Source of the DNA: Salinicola acroporae
GTDB taxonomy: Bacteria; Pseudomonadota; Gammaproteobacteria; Pseudomonadales; Halomonadaceae
Length of the DNA stretch: 64,000 bases
NCBI RefSeq assembly: GCF_003206615.1
Contig: NZ_PZJW01000007.1
Coordinates: forward strand, 1 to 64,000
Reading direction: 5' to 3'
The notes beneath the pieces are model-generated. The model was given only the letters and a program-made list of their open reading frames with translations. It had not been told where the DNA came from and made no database searches. Made by a program: the position numbers and the translations under genes. Below are positions 56,561 through 64,000 of this stretch, in pieces (the first letter of the stretch is position 1; every line of letters starts with the position of its first letter).

Positions 56561-56710
56561 TCTGTCTGAAAAATCGGCGAGCGATAGCCAGACAAGGCAA
56601 AAATCGGCGAAAGACGGACCGGGCTGGCGCTCCAGTTTACGGGGTGTAAATGAGTATTTTGAGCCGATTTTTAACGCCGTATGGTTAAGCGCAGACATTT
56701 TTCAGACAAA
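56561..56710. repeat. MITE-like repeat element with nested inverted repeats
   Basis: TGTCTGAAAAAT (56563-56574) and ATTTTTCAGACA (56697-56708) are perfect 12-bp inverted ends of a ~150-bp non-coding element. Internally AAAAATCGGC faces GCCGATTTTT. Such elements are dispersed in related halophile genomes; the dispersal here is an expectation, not seen. The rest of 56504-56942 holds no gene I can support. Confidence 0.7.
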
Positions 56711-56942
56711 GCGTAGCGCCCGTCCGGCGAACCGGGAGGCAGGGACGCCTCCCCGTCTCGACTCGCCACGCGACAGTCCGGCCCGGCAACGCCAGCGGGC
56801 CATCAACGCATCACCGTATTCGAGGTTCATCAACGCGCGCCCACGGCGTCGCGTAGGCCGCGCCTTTGTCCGCAGGAACGTCATCCCGGCGCTTCCGGCC
56901 ATCGACCCAGGCGCCGAAGTGAGGCAATCAGGAGGATCTGCC

Positions 56943-58514
56943 ATGCGATACGACACGGAGCTTGCTCCCGCCATTGTGCTACGACGCTCCCGACCCGATA
57001 GCCGGGACCAACCGCCGGCCCTGTTCAACGAGCAGGCGCTGGAGGCCTACCGCAGTGGCATGCAGCGCTGCGTCGAGCGGGTCCGGGACACCCTGACCCG
57101 TGCCCGGAATCCCTGCAGCGGCATCGAGCCCCACGAACTGCAGCCCGCCTTCGAGGCGATCGATCTCGACCGTCCGCTCGACGATCTCGAGGCCAGTCTC
57201 GACGAACTGCAGCGGCTCTATCTCGATCACGCCGTTTACTTCCATCACCCGCGTTACGTCGCGCATCTCAACTGCCCGATCACGCTGCCGTCGATCCTGG
57301 CCGAGGCGATCGCCACGCCGCTCAACACGGCCGTGGAAACCTGGGACCAGAGCGCCGGCGCGACCCTGATCGAGCAGAAGCTGATCGACTGGACCGCGGC
57401 GCGTGTCGGCCTCGGCGAAGACGCCGACGGCGTGTTCACCAGCGGCGGTACCCAGTCCAACCTGATGGCCTTGAGCATCGCCCGCGACAGCGCCTGCGAA
57501 GCGATGCCCGGACACCCCGGCAATCGCCATCACGGGCTACCTCCGAACTACCGCCAGCTACGCATCCTCACTTCCGAGGTCAGCCACTTCAGCGTGCAGA
57601 AGGCGGCCGCGCTGCTGGGCCTCGGCTACGACGCCGTGATCACCGTGCCGAGCGACGCCAGCAAGTGCATGGATATCGGGGCGCTCGAGACGGCGCTGAA
57701 CGAGTGCGACGAGGCGGGTCTGATCCCGTTCGCGATCGTCGCCACCGCGGGCACCACCGACTTCGGCAGCATCGACCCAATCCCCGCCATCGCCGAACGC
57801 TGCCACCAGCGCGGCATCTGGCTGCATGTGGATGCGGCCTACGGCGGCGGGCTGCTGCTCTCCCGCCGACACCGTCACTGGCTCGCCGGGATCGAGCAGG
57901 CGGACTCGGTCAGCATCGACTACCACAAGACCTTCTTCCAGCCGGTGAGCTGCAGCGCCTGTCTGGTTCGCGACCGCCGCCAACTGCGCCATATCACCTA
58001 CCATGCCGACTACCTCAATCCTCGCGATCAAGCCGAGGAAGGCACCCCGGACCTGGTCAACAAGAGCCTTCAGACGACGCGGCGCTTCGACGCCCTGAAG
58101 CTCTGGATGACCCTGCGCACGCTGGGCGCCGAGCGCCTCGGCGACTATCTCGACGAGGTGATCGAACTGGCACAGCAGGCTTACCGGGCCATGCGCCAGA
58201 GAGACGACATCGAGGTACTGCTGCCGCCGGCATTGAGCACGCTGGTCTTCCGTTACCGTCCCGACGGCGTGGACGACGACAGCGATCTCGAAACGCTCAA
58301 TCAGCAGATCCGTCAGACCCTGTCGCGACGCGGCGAGGCGGTCGTCGCCGGCACGCGGGTCGACGGCCGCTTCCATCTCAAGTTCACGCTGCTCAACCCC
58401 ATGACCCGCCTCGAGGAACTGGTGGCGCTGGTCGCGGAGATCACCCGAGCCGGCGAGTCACTGGCCGCGTCTTCCAATCGTCCATCCCCCGTCTGGAGCC
58501 AGTCATCATGCTGA
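56943..58514 (+). CDS. PLP-dependent decarboxylase of the siderophore pathway (DesA/diaminobutyrate type)
   Basis: The 523-residue protein belongs to PLP decarboxylase group II. The PLP lysine is Lys329 in SIDYHKTFFQ, with Asp297 in HVDAAYGG. The ADGVFTSGGTQSNLMAL and NCPITLPSI motifs are present. In desferrioxamine/bisucaberin-type pathways such enzymes make cadaverine or putrescine from lysine/ornithine; relatives use diaminobutyrate. The substrate is inferred from the neighbours. The ATG at 56943 has AGGAGG upstream. Confidence 0.88.
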   Translation: MRYDTELAPAIVLRRSRPDSRDQPPALFNEQALEAYRSGMQRCVERVRDTLTRARNPCSGIEPHELQPAFEAIDLDRPLDDLEASLDELQRLYLDHAVYFHHPRYVAHLNCPITLPSILAEAIATPLNTAVETWDQSAGATLIEQKLIDWTAARVGLGEDADGVFTSGGTQSNLMALSIARDSACEAMPGHPGNRHHGLPPNYRQLRILTSEVSHFSVQKAAALLGLGYDAVITVPSDASKCMDIGALETALNECDEAGLIPFAIVATAGTTDFGSIDPIPAIAERCHQRGIWLHVDAAYGGGLLLSRRHRHWLAGIEQADSVSIDYHKTFFQPVSCSACLVRDRRQLRHITYHADYLNPRDQAEEGTPDLVNKSLQTTRRFDALKLWMTLRTLGAERLGDYLDEVIELAQQAYRAMRQRDDIEVLLPPALSTLVFRYRPDGVDDDSDLETLNQQIRQTLSRRGEAVVAGTRVDGRFHLKFTLLNPMTRLEELVALVAEITRAGESLAASSNRPSPVWSQSSC

Positions 58515-59830
58515 GCCGCATCTACGACTTCATCGCCGTCGGCCTGGGGCCGTTCAACCTCGGCCTCGCCTGCCTGACCGATCCCATCGACGATCTCGAC
58601 GGTCTGTTCCTCGAGCGCCGCTCGAGTTTCGACTGGCACCCCGGGCTGCTGCTCGAGGATGCCACCTTGCAGACGCCCTTCATGGCCGATCTGGTCACGC
58701 TGGCCGACCCAACCAACCGATTCAGTTTTCTCAACTACCTGAAATCCCAGGGGCGGCTCTACAACTTCTACATACGCGAGAACTTCTTCCTGCTGCGCAG
58801 CGAGTACAACCGGTACTGCCAGTGGGTCACCACGCAGCTCGAGTCTCTGCGCTTCAATCGCGATGTCCAGAGCATTACCTACGACGACGCCGAGCAGTGC
58901 TATCGCATCCGCTGCCGCGATACTCGAAAGAACGAAAACCGCATCTATCGCGCCCGCCGGCTGGTGCTGGGCACCGGTAACGAGCCGATGATTCCGGCCT
59001 GCTGCCAGCCGGTGGCGGAGCGGGTGGTGCACTCCTCTCGCTATCTCGATCACAAGGCCGCGCTGCAGGCGAAGTCGGCGATCACGATCGTCGGCAGCGG
59101 CCAGAGCGCCGCCGAGATCTATCTCGACCTGCTCGAGGGGATCGACACTCACGGTTATACCCTGAGCTGGGTCACCCGCTCGCCGCGATTCTTCCCGCTG
59201 GAGTACGGCAAGCTGACGCTCGAGATGACCTCGCCGGATTACATCGACTATTTCCACGCCCTGCCCGAGGCGACCCGGGACGAGCTGATGCGCCAGCAGA
59301 AGGGGCTCTACAAGGGCATCAATCTCGATCTCATCAATACCATCTACGACCGCCTTTACACCAAGAGCCTGCAAGGCAAGGTGGATACCCACCTGCTGAC
59401 CTGCGCCCAGCTCGATAGCTGTCGCTTCGATGCCGCCCATCGCCGCTTCGACCTGACCTTCACCCACACCGAGCAGGATCGACGCTTCGACCACCAGACG
59501 GAGGGCGTGATCCTGGCCACCGGCTACGCGGCCCAGACCCCGGCCTTCCTCGCCCCGATCGAGGAGCGGATCCGTCGGGACGGCGCCGGTCGCTATGCGG
59601 TGGGCCGCTACTACGGCATCGGCATCGACGACGACATCTTCGTCCAGAACGCCGAGCTGCATACCCACGGCCTGGTCGCCCCCGATCTCGGCATGGCGTG
59701 CTACCGCAACGCCTGCATCATCCGCGAACTCGCCGGCCGCGAGGTCTATCCCGTGGAGCGCGGCTTCACCTTCCAGGACTTCGGCGCGCCCGACGACCGC
59801 GTGTTCCAGCCCCAGCGAGCCACGGCATGA
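58508..59830 (+). CDS. Flavin-dependent amine N-monooxygenase (DesB/IucD-like)
   Basis: The 440-residue enzyme has a FAD motif VGLGPFNLGLA near 13-23, an NADPH-type GSGQSAAEIYLDLLEG near 196-211 and the ATGYA C-terminal motif near 340, all typical of lysine/ornithine/cadaverine N-hydroxylases. It overlaps the decarboxylase gene by seven bases. It should hydroxylate the primary amine of the diamine made upstream, the first hydroxamate step. Confidence 0.92.
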   Translation: MLSRIYDFIAVGLGPFNLGLACLTDPIDDLDGLFLERRSSFDWHPGLLLEDATLQTPFMADLVTLADPTNRFSFLNYLKSQGRLYNFYIRENFFLLRSEYNRYCQWVTTQLESLRFNRDVQSITYDDAEQCYRIRCRDTRKNENRIYRARRLVLGTGNEPMIPACCQPVAERVVHSSRYLDHKAALQAKSAITIVGSGQSAAEIYLDLLEGIDTHGYTLSWVTRSPRFFPLEYGKLTLEMTSPDYIDYFHALPEATRDELMRQQKGLYKGINLDLINTIYDRLYTKSLQGKVDTHLLTCAQLDSCRFDAAHRRFDLTFTHTEQDRRFDHQTEGVILATGYAAQTPAFLAPIEERIRRDGAGRYAVGRYYGIGIDDDIFVQNAELHTHGLVAPDLGMACYRNACIIRELAGREVYPVERGFTFQDFGAPDDRVFQPQRATA

Positions 59831-59882
59831 CCGCTGTCGCTCGCCAGTTCGCCATTTCCGTTTGCCGTCAGGAGAGAGACGC

Positions 59883-62420
59883 ATGAATCTACCGCAGAGC
59901 CGGCTTACCGCCGCCAGGATGGACGACGCCACGGGCAGCGTGAGCGACCACGAGACGAAGGCCCCGCCGCCCAGCAGCCTCTATTCGCCCGAGATTCGCT
60001 TTCGTCGCGACTGGCCGGGTATCGGCACCCTTGCTCTTCGCCCCCTCGCGCTGGATCAGGATATCGCGCTCGTATTCGACTGGGTCAGCAGCGAACGGGC
60101 CCGTTTCTGGGGCATGAATGGCGACACCCTGGATCAGGTCGCCGCCTTCTACCGGGACATGCAGCAGAGCGACGGCGCCCAGGCGTTCATCGGCCTCCAT
60201 GACGGCCAGCCGGCGTTTCTGGTCGAGTGCTACGACCCCCGTCAGGATCCGGTCGGCGAGCAGTACGCTGTCCAACCCGGCGACCGCGGCATGCACTTCC
60301 TGGTCGCGCCGAAAGCGCCGGCGGCCGCGCCGATCCACGGTTTCAGTCAGGCCGTGATCGATACCGTCGTGGCCTTCCTGTTCAGCGATCCGGAAACGCG
60401 CCGCATCGTCGTCGAACCGGACGTCACCAACGACAGGGTCCACCCGCTCAACCGCCGGGCGGGATTCGTCTACGAGGGCGAGATCCGGCTGGCGGAGAAG
60501 ACCGCTCGCCTGGGCTTCTGCACCCGCGAGCGGTTCGAGACGCTGCACGCCTCGCAGCGCCGCGACACTGCCATGGGCGAGGCCAGCGCCCACCTGCGGC
60601 CCGATCGCTGGCGGCGCGCCAACCGCGACCTGCTGTGCAAGGCGATCAGCGAGTTCGCCCACGAGCGACTGCTGCAGCCGGTCGCGGAAACCGAGATCGA
60701 CGCCAACGGCTGGGCCGATTACGCCCTCGCCACCGATAGCGACGATATCCGCTACCGGTTCCGCGCCCGGCGGATGGCACTGGATCACTGGCGGATCGAC
60801 AAGAGAACGCTGGCCAAGACGCGCGACGGCGCCTCCCAACCGCTGGACGTGGCGCAGTTCCTGCTCGAGTGCCGCGCGCGCCTGGGCATCGATCCCGACA
60901 ATCTGCCCACCTATCTGGAGGAGATCGCCAGCACCCTGGCCGGCATGGCCTACAAGTCAGGCCGTGACGTGCCGCCGGCCGGCGAACTGGCGCTGGCCGA
61001 CTTCCAGACCCTCGAGACAGCGATGAGCGAAGGTCACCCCTGTTTCGTCGCCAACAGCGGCCGGATCGGCTTCGATATCGAGGACTATCACCGCTACGCA
61101 CCGGAAGCCGGCGCCGCGATTCGCCCGCTGTGGCTGGCCGCCGCGCGCCACTGCACGGAGTACAGCGCCATCGAGGGCCTCGATGCCGAGACCCTGTTCG
61201 CCGAGGAGCTGGATGCGGACGTCCGCGAGCGTTTCGCCGACCGGCTGCGGGCGCTCGGGCTCGATCCCGATGACTACCTGCTGATGCCGGTCCACCCATG
61301 GCAATGGCGCCACAAGCTGGCGATCACCTTCGCCGGCGAAGTGGCCGAGCAGCGCCTGGTACTGCTCGGCGAGGCGGACGACGATTACCGCGCCCAGCAG
61401 TCGATCCGGACCTGGTTCAACGTCTCGCGGCCCCGGCGACGCTACGTCAAGTTCGCGCTGTCGATCCTCAACATGGGCTTCATGCGCGGGCTGTCGCCCC
61501 ACTACATGCGCGGCACGCCGGCCATCAATGCCTGGGTCGAGAACCTGGTCGCAAGCGACCCGGAACTGCAGGCACAGGGATTCAGCGTACTGCGTGAAGT
61601 CGCCACGCTGGGCTATCACCACGCCGGTTTCGAGGCCGCTACCGACAAGCAAAGTCCGTATCAGAAGATGCTGGCGTGCCTGTGGCGGGAGAGCCCCTAT
61701 ACCCGCATCGCGCCCCATCGGCGGCTGACGACCATGGCTGCGCTGCTGCACCGGGACGCCGATGGCGATGCGCTGCTGCCGGCTCTGATCGACGCCTCCG
61801 GCGTCGGCGCCCAGGCCTGGATCGAGCGCTATCTGGCGGCCTACATGACACCGCTGCTGCACTGCTTCTACGCCCATGACCTGGTGTTCATGCCCCACGG
61901 CGAGAACCTGATCCTGCAGCTCGAGGATCACCTGCCGGTCGGCGCGATCCTCAAGGACATCGGCGAGGAGACCGGCATCTTCGACAACGGCCAGTCGCTG
62001 CCGGAGGCGGCCCGCCGCATTGCGGTGGAGGTGCCGGAGCACCTGAAGATCCTGTCGATCTTCACCGACCTGTTCGACTGCTTCTTCCGTTTCCTCGCCG
62101 AGATCCTGGTGGCCTCGAACCAGCTTGAGGAGGATGACTTCTGGCGGTTGGTGGCGTCTTGCGTGATCGACTACCAGCGCCGTCATCCGCAATTCGCCGA
62201 CAAGTTCGCGCGCTTCGACCTGTTCGCGCCCGAGTTCACGCTGTCGTGCCTCAACCGCTTGCAGCTGCGCAACAACCGCCAGATGATCGATCTGGCCGAT
62301 CCGTCGAAGAACCTGCAGTTCGCCGGCACGCTGGTCAATCCCATCGCCGCCTATCGGCCCTCGAGTGACAGTAACAATCAGGAGGCGGGAAAGACCGGGA
62401 CGCTGACGACGACGAACTGA
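59883..62420 (+). CDS. Fused GNAT acyltransferase and NIS synthetase (BibC-like)
   Basis: The 845-residue protein has an N-terminal acetyltransferase domain of the IucB/RhbD type (about 45-215; HFLVAPKAPAAAPIHGFSQ, RRIVVEPDVTNDRVHPLNRRAGF) and a C-terminal IucA/IucC synthetase (about 245-830; GHPCFVANSGRIGFDIEDYHRYAPE, MPVHPWQWRHKL, LKDIGEETGIF). Acylation of the N-hydroxydiamine and then ATP-dependent amide formation would give a cyclic or linear hydroxamate. Such a fusion is known for bisucaberin synthase BibC, so a bisucaberin/desferrioxamine-like product is likely (inference). Confidence 0.9.
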   Translation: MNLPQSRLTAARMDDATGSVSDHETKAPPPSSLYSPEIRFRRDWPGIGTLALRPLALDQDIALVFDWVSSERARFWGMNGDTLDQVAAFYRDMQQSDGAQAFIGLHDGQPAFLVECYDPRQDPVGEQYAVQPGDRGMHFLVAPKAPAAAPIHGFSQAVIDTVVAFLFSDPETRRIVVEPDVTNDRVHPLNRRAGFVYEGEIRLAEKTARLGFCTRERFETLHASQRRDTAMGEASAHLRPDRWRRANRDLLCKAISEFAHERLLQPVAETEIDANGWADYALATDSDDIRYRFRARRMALDHWRIDKRTLAKTRDGASQPLDVAQFLLECRARLGIDPDNLPTYLEEIASTLAGMAYKSGRDVPPAGELALADFQTLETAMSEGHPCFVANSGRIGFDIEDYHRYAPEAGAAIRPLWLAAARHCTEYSAIEGLDAETLFAEELDADVRERFADRLRALGLDPDDYLLMPVHPWQWRHKLAITFAGEVAEQRLVLLGEADDDYRAQQSIRTWFNVSRPRRRYVKFALSILNMGFMRGLSPHYMRGTPAINAWVENLVASDPELQAQGFSVLREVATLGYHHAGFEAATDKQSPYQKMLACLWRESPYTRIAPHRRLTTMAALLHRDADGDALLPALIDASGVGAQAWIERYLAAYMTPLLHCFYAHDLVFMPHGENLILQLEDHLPVGAILKDIGEETGIFDNGQSLPEAARRIAVEVPEHLKILSIFTDLFDCFFRFLAEILVASNQLEEDDFWRLVASCVIDYQRRHPQFADKFARFDLFAPEFTLSCLNRLQLRNNRQMIDLADPSKNLQFAGTLVNPIAAYRPSSDSNNQEAGKTGTLTTTN

Positions 62421-62480
62421 GCCAGCCGTTACGCGAAACACGTCACCACCGGGCGGCACGAGGTGCCCGGTGGCAACTTA

Positions 62481-62499
62481 TTGCTAATGATTCTCATTT
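62481..62499 (+). promoter_or_regulatory. Fur-box-like site before the sigma factor gene
   Basis: TTGCTAATGATTCTCATTT contains AATGATTCTCATT, close to the Fur consensus, 48 bp before the ECF sigma gene start. Confidence 0.7.
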
Positions 62500-62547
62500 T
62501 TGCCATGATCGCGACACTTTTGTCGTTCTGCCCGCGGGGCCGCCCTC

Positions 62548-63060
62548 ATGCGCGAAGCAATGTTCGAATCCCTCTACCGTCAACACCACCACGAGCTGCT
62601 TGGCTTTCTCGATCGCCAACTCGGTTCTCGGGACCAGGCCGCCGATCTCTGCCATGACGCCTACCTGCGTCTGCTCGACGCGCCGGTACGCCGGGTGCTC
62701 GACAATCCGCGCGCCTACCTCTTCCGTATCGCTCGCAACCTGCTGATCGATCATCGGCGCCGCCAGCATCCCGAACTGATCGCCATCGACGCCCTGGAGC
62801 CGGTACTGGTCTGTCCGCGCGTCTGCCCGGAGACGGACGTATGCCAGCGGCAGTGTGTCCATCAGCTCACGCGAACGTTGGGCGCGCTCCCCGATCAGCT
62901 GCGCGAGGCACTGATCTGGCATCGCCTGGAAGGGTTGACCCAGCGCGAGATCGGCCAGCGCCTCGGTGTCTCGGAGCGTATGGCGGGACGCTATATCGCC
63001 CAGGCGGTGACCCGCTGCCAGGACGAGCTGGAGATGCTGGACGGCGAGCCACGCCACTGA
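62548..63060 (+). CDS. FecI-like ECF sigma factor
   Basis: The 170-residue protein has sigma region 2 (LYRQHHHELLGFLDRQLGSRDQAADLCHDAYLRLL, and NPRAYLFRIARNLLIDHRRR, about 7-75) and region 4 (LPDQLREALIWHRLEGLTQREIGQRLGVSERMAGRYI, about 115-155), the FecI subfamily pattern. A Fur-like box precedes it. No FecR anti-sigma gene follows; the next gene is a converging acetyltransferase. It may direct the receptor or siderophore genes under iron starvation. Confidence 0.9.
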   Translation: MREAMFESLYRQHHHELLGFLDRQLGSRDQAADLCHDAYLRLLDAPVRRVLDNPRAYLFRIARNLLIDHRRRQHPELIAIDALEPVLVCPRVCPETDVCQRQCVHQLTRTLGALPDQLREALIWHRLEGLTQREIGQRLGVSERMAGRYIAQAVTRCQDELEMLDGEPRH

Positions 63061-63078
63061 GGCCCGGTGATCGGCCAG

Positions 63079-63546
63079 TCAGCCTTCGGCCGACCGATGG
63101 CCGGCTCGGTCGGGATACCACGCCATGCCGATGGCATGCGTCAGCTCGAAACCGAACTGGGCGTAGAGCCGGTGGGCCTCGCCGTCTGCCAGCAGGCTGA
63201 CGAAGGCGTTTTCCGGCGCCTCGCGCAGAATATAGGCGCGGATCTCGGCCATGATCCGCTTGCCCAGGCCACGCCCCTGGTGTGCCGGCTGCACGGCGAT
63301 ATCCACCACTTGGTAGAAGCAACCGCCGTCGCCGACGACGCGGCCCATGCCCACCGTCTCGTTCCCCTCTTCCCCCTGATGGACGACCTGCACAGCAAAC
63401 AGGCTGCCGGGCAGGCCGCGTTCAGCACCGGCGGCACTGCGTGGGTTCATGCCGGCCTCGTGTCGAAGCCGCATATAGGTCTCGATATCGGGCGGTTCGA
63501 GAACCAGGCAATAGGCCTCGTCGTCATTGCAGGCTTCGTGTTTCAT
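63079..63546 (-). CDS. GNAT-family acetyltransferase
   Basis: The 155-residue protein starts at MKHEACNDDEAYCLVLEPPD. The GNAT acetyl-CoA loop is visible as VQPAHQGRGLGKRIM (about 90-105), with a C-terminal HRLYAQFGFEL strand. The upstream in-frame reading is rejected because it overlaps the 63543 gene. It is not obviously part of the siderophore pathway. Substrate unknown. Confidence 0.85.
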   Translation of the reverse strand: MKHEACNDDEAYCLVLEPPDIETYMRLRHEAGMNPRSAAGAERGLPGSLFAVQVVHQGEEGNETVGMGRVVGDGGCFYQVVDIAVQPAHQGRGLGKRIMAEIRAYILREAPENAFVSLLADGEAHRLYAQFGFELTHAIGMAWYPDRAGHRSAEG

Positions 63547-64000
63547 AGCATGGGATCCGTTCTCGCATCGTTTTCCGGTCGAGACTGCAGTGTGCCATCG
63601 CCAGGCGAGCGTTGCCTTTTCATCAGCCATCGCGGCATTCCCGAGGTCGCTCTCAGCAACGGCACCAGTAGCCACAGCAACGGCGCCAGCAACCAGCGAT
63701 AGACGAACCGGACCACGACCAGCAGCGGCAACAGCACCACCATCCAGAGCAGAAACTGTCCCAGCCATACCGGCCAGCCCAGCCATCGCGAGACATTGGC
63801 ACCCAGCGCACTGACGAGACTGGGGTGACGCACGACCATGTAGGCCGTGCCGGTGATCGCGGCGACCTTGGCCGCCCGCGAAAGGCTGACGAAGCGACCG
63901 CCGCCGGCCAGTACGCCGCGTCCGGCGGCCCGCGCGCCCTGCCCCTCCACAGCGGCGCCGGCTCGCACCACCCGGCCGGCCCGCAGCACCTTGATCGCGC
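63543..64000 (-). CDS. Partial membrane protein, runs off the window
   Basis: The frame is open to the right edge, so the start is not seen. The visible ~150 residues include a Gly/Ala/Arg-rich front and hydrophobic segments (about 90-130: WPVWLGQFLLWMVVLLPLLVVVRFVYRWLLAPLLWLLVPLL), indicating one or two membrane helices, and a charged C terminus. It overlaps the acetyltransferase gene by four bases. Function not recognised. Confidence 0.6.
   Translation of the reverse strand, partial: AIKVLRAGRVVRAGAAVEGQGARAAGRGVLAGGGRFVSLSRAAKVAAITGTAYMVVRHPSLVSALGANVSRWLGWPVWLGQFLLWMVVLLPLLVVVRFVYRWLLAPLLWLLVPLLRATSGMPRWLMKRQRSPGDGTLQSRPENDARTDPML

Noticed and set aside
60957-62459. Long minus-strand frame opposite the NIS synthetase
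   Set aside because: Antisense shadow; the plus strand has clear family motifs throughout.

Overview
The window is GC-rich gammaproteobacterial DNA. It consists of a lambda-like siphovirus prophage of about 49 kb (2623-51720) inserted in a tRNA gene, part of a second integrative element to its left, and host chromosome to its right. The host genes (siderophore cluster, LpxO-type hydroxylase, FecI-like sigma factor, a repeat element with TTTTTCAGACA ends) suggest a Halomonadaceae member such as Halomonas, Salinicola or Chromohalobacter. That assignment is inference from gene content and base composition.

Boundaries. A 48-bp identical repeat (2623-2670 and 51673-51720) is attL/attR. It covers the tRNA from the anticodon loop to the encoded CCA. 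The intact CAU tRNA (Ile2-like) is at the right end. A P4-type integrase lies just inside attL and an AlpA-like putative excisionase just inside attR, so the two are neighbours in the circular phage. Matching ACAGCCCCC-type arm repeats lie inside both ends. A second, unrelated integrase sits immediately outside attL with its own arm-like repeats, followed by a GIY-YIG/T5orf172 gene and a truncated, frameshifted copy of the same integrase. This looks like a tandem insertion at one tRNA.

Prasophage layout, left to right. (1) 2.8-10.7 kb is an accessory region: integrase, two membrane-protein genes, an Ldh2-family reductase, a LexA-controlled operon (small ORF-umuD-umuC), a membrane coiled-coil protein, an SRAP protein and a 48-residue lipoprotein. 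(2) 10.8-31.8 kb, minus strand, holds the virion genes in lambda order read right to left: terminase small and large subunits, gpW, portal, ClpP-type protease, decoration, capsid, joining, gpZ, terminator, tail tube, a frameshifting G/GT chaperone, tape measure, tail tip, gpJ and fibre genes. (3) 32-34.7 kb is lysis: Rz/Rz1, holins and a transglycosylase endolysin. (4) 34.7-41.7 kb, minus strand, is a leader with a phage CAU tRNA and terminator, a Q-position gene, a VRR-NUC nuclease, small zinc proteins, a Rha protein, a P-like protein, an O/DnaT-like protein with iterons, and Cro-like regulators. (5) 41.8-43.7 kb holds a short CI-type repressor without a peptidase domain, a gene of unknown function, and a LexA-box-controlled 47-codon gene. 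(6) 43.7-51.6 kb, plus strand, is a leftward-operon equivalent with a boxA, a structured RNA and terminator, a C5 methyltransferase, RdgC, a glutaredoxin, a cupin-DUF550 fusion, a nuclease-like protein and a Xis-like protein.

How it works together. Dyad operators flank both early operons and are presumably bound by the 41800 repressor. Because this repressor cannot self-cleave, SOS induction probably needs another LexA-controlled factor, and the 43424 gene is the obvious candidate. Pol V and SRAP give the lysogen a DNA-damage-tolerance cassette.

Right of attR the host DNA encodes a YceI-like protein, an EntD-like phosphopantetheinyl transferase, an LpxO-like hydroxylase, and a hydroxamate siderophore locus. 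The locus comprises a TonB receptor, PLP decarboxylase, N-monooxygenase, a fused acyltransferase-NIS synthetase and an ECF sigma factor, with Fur-like boxes before the receptor and the sigma gene.
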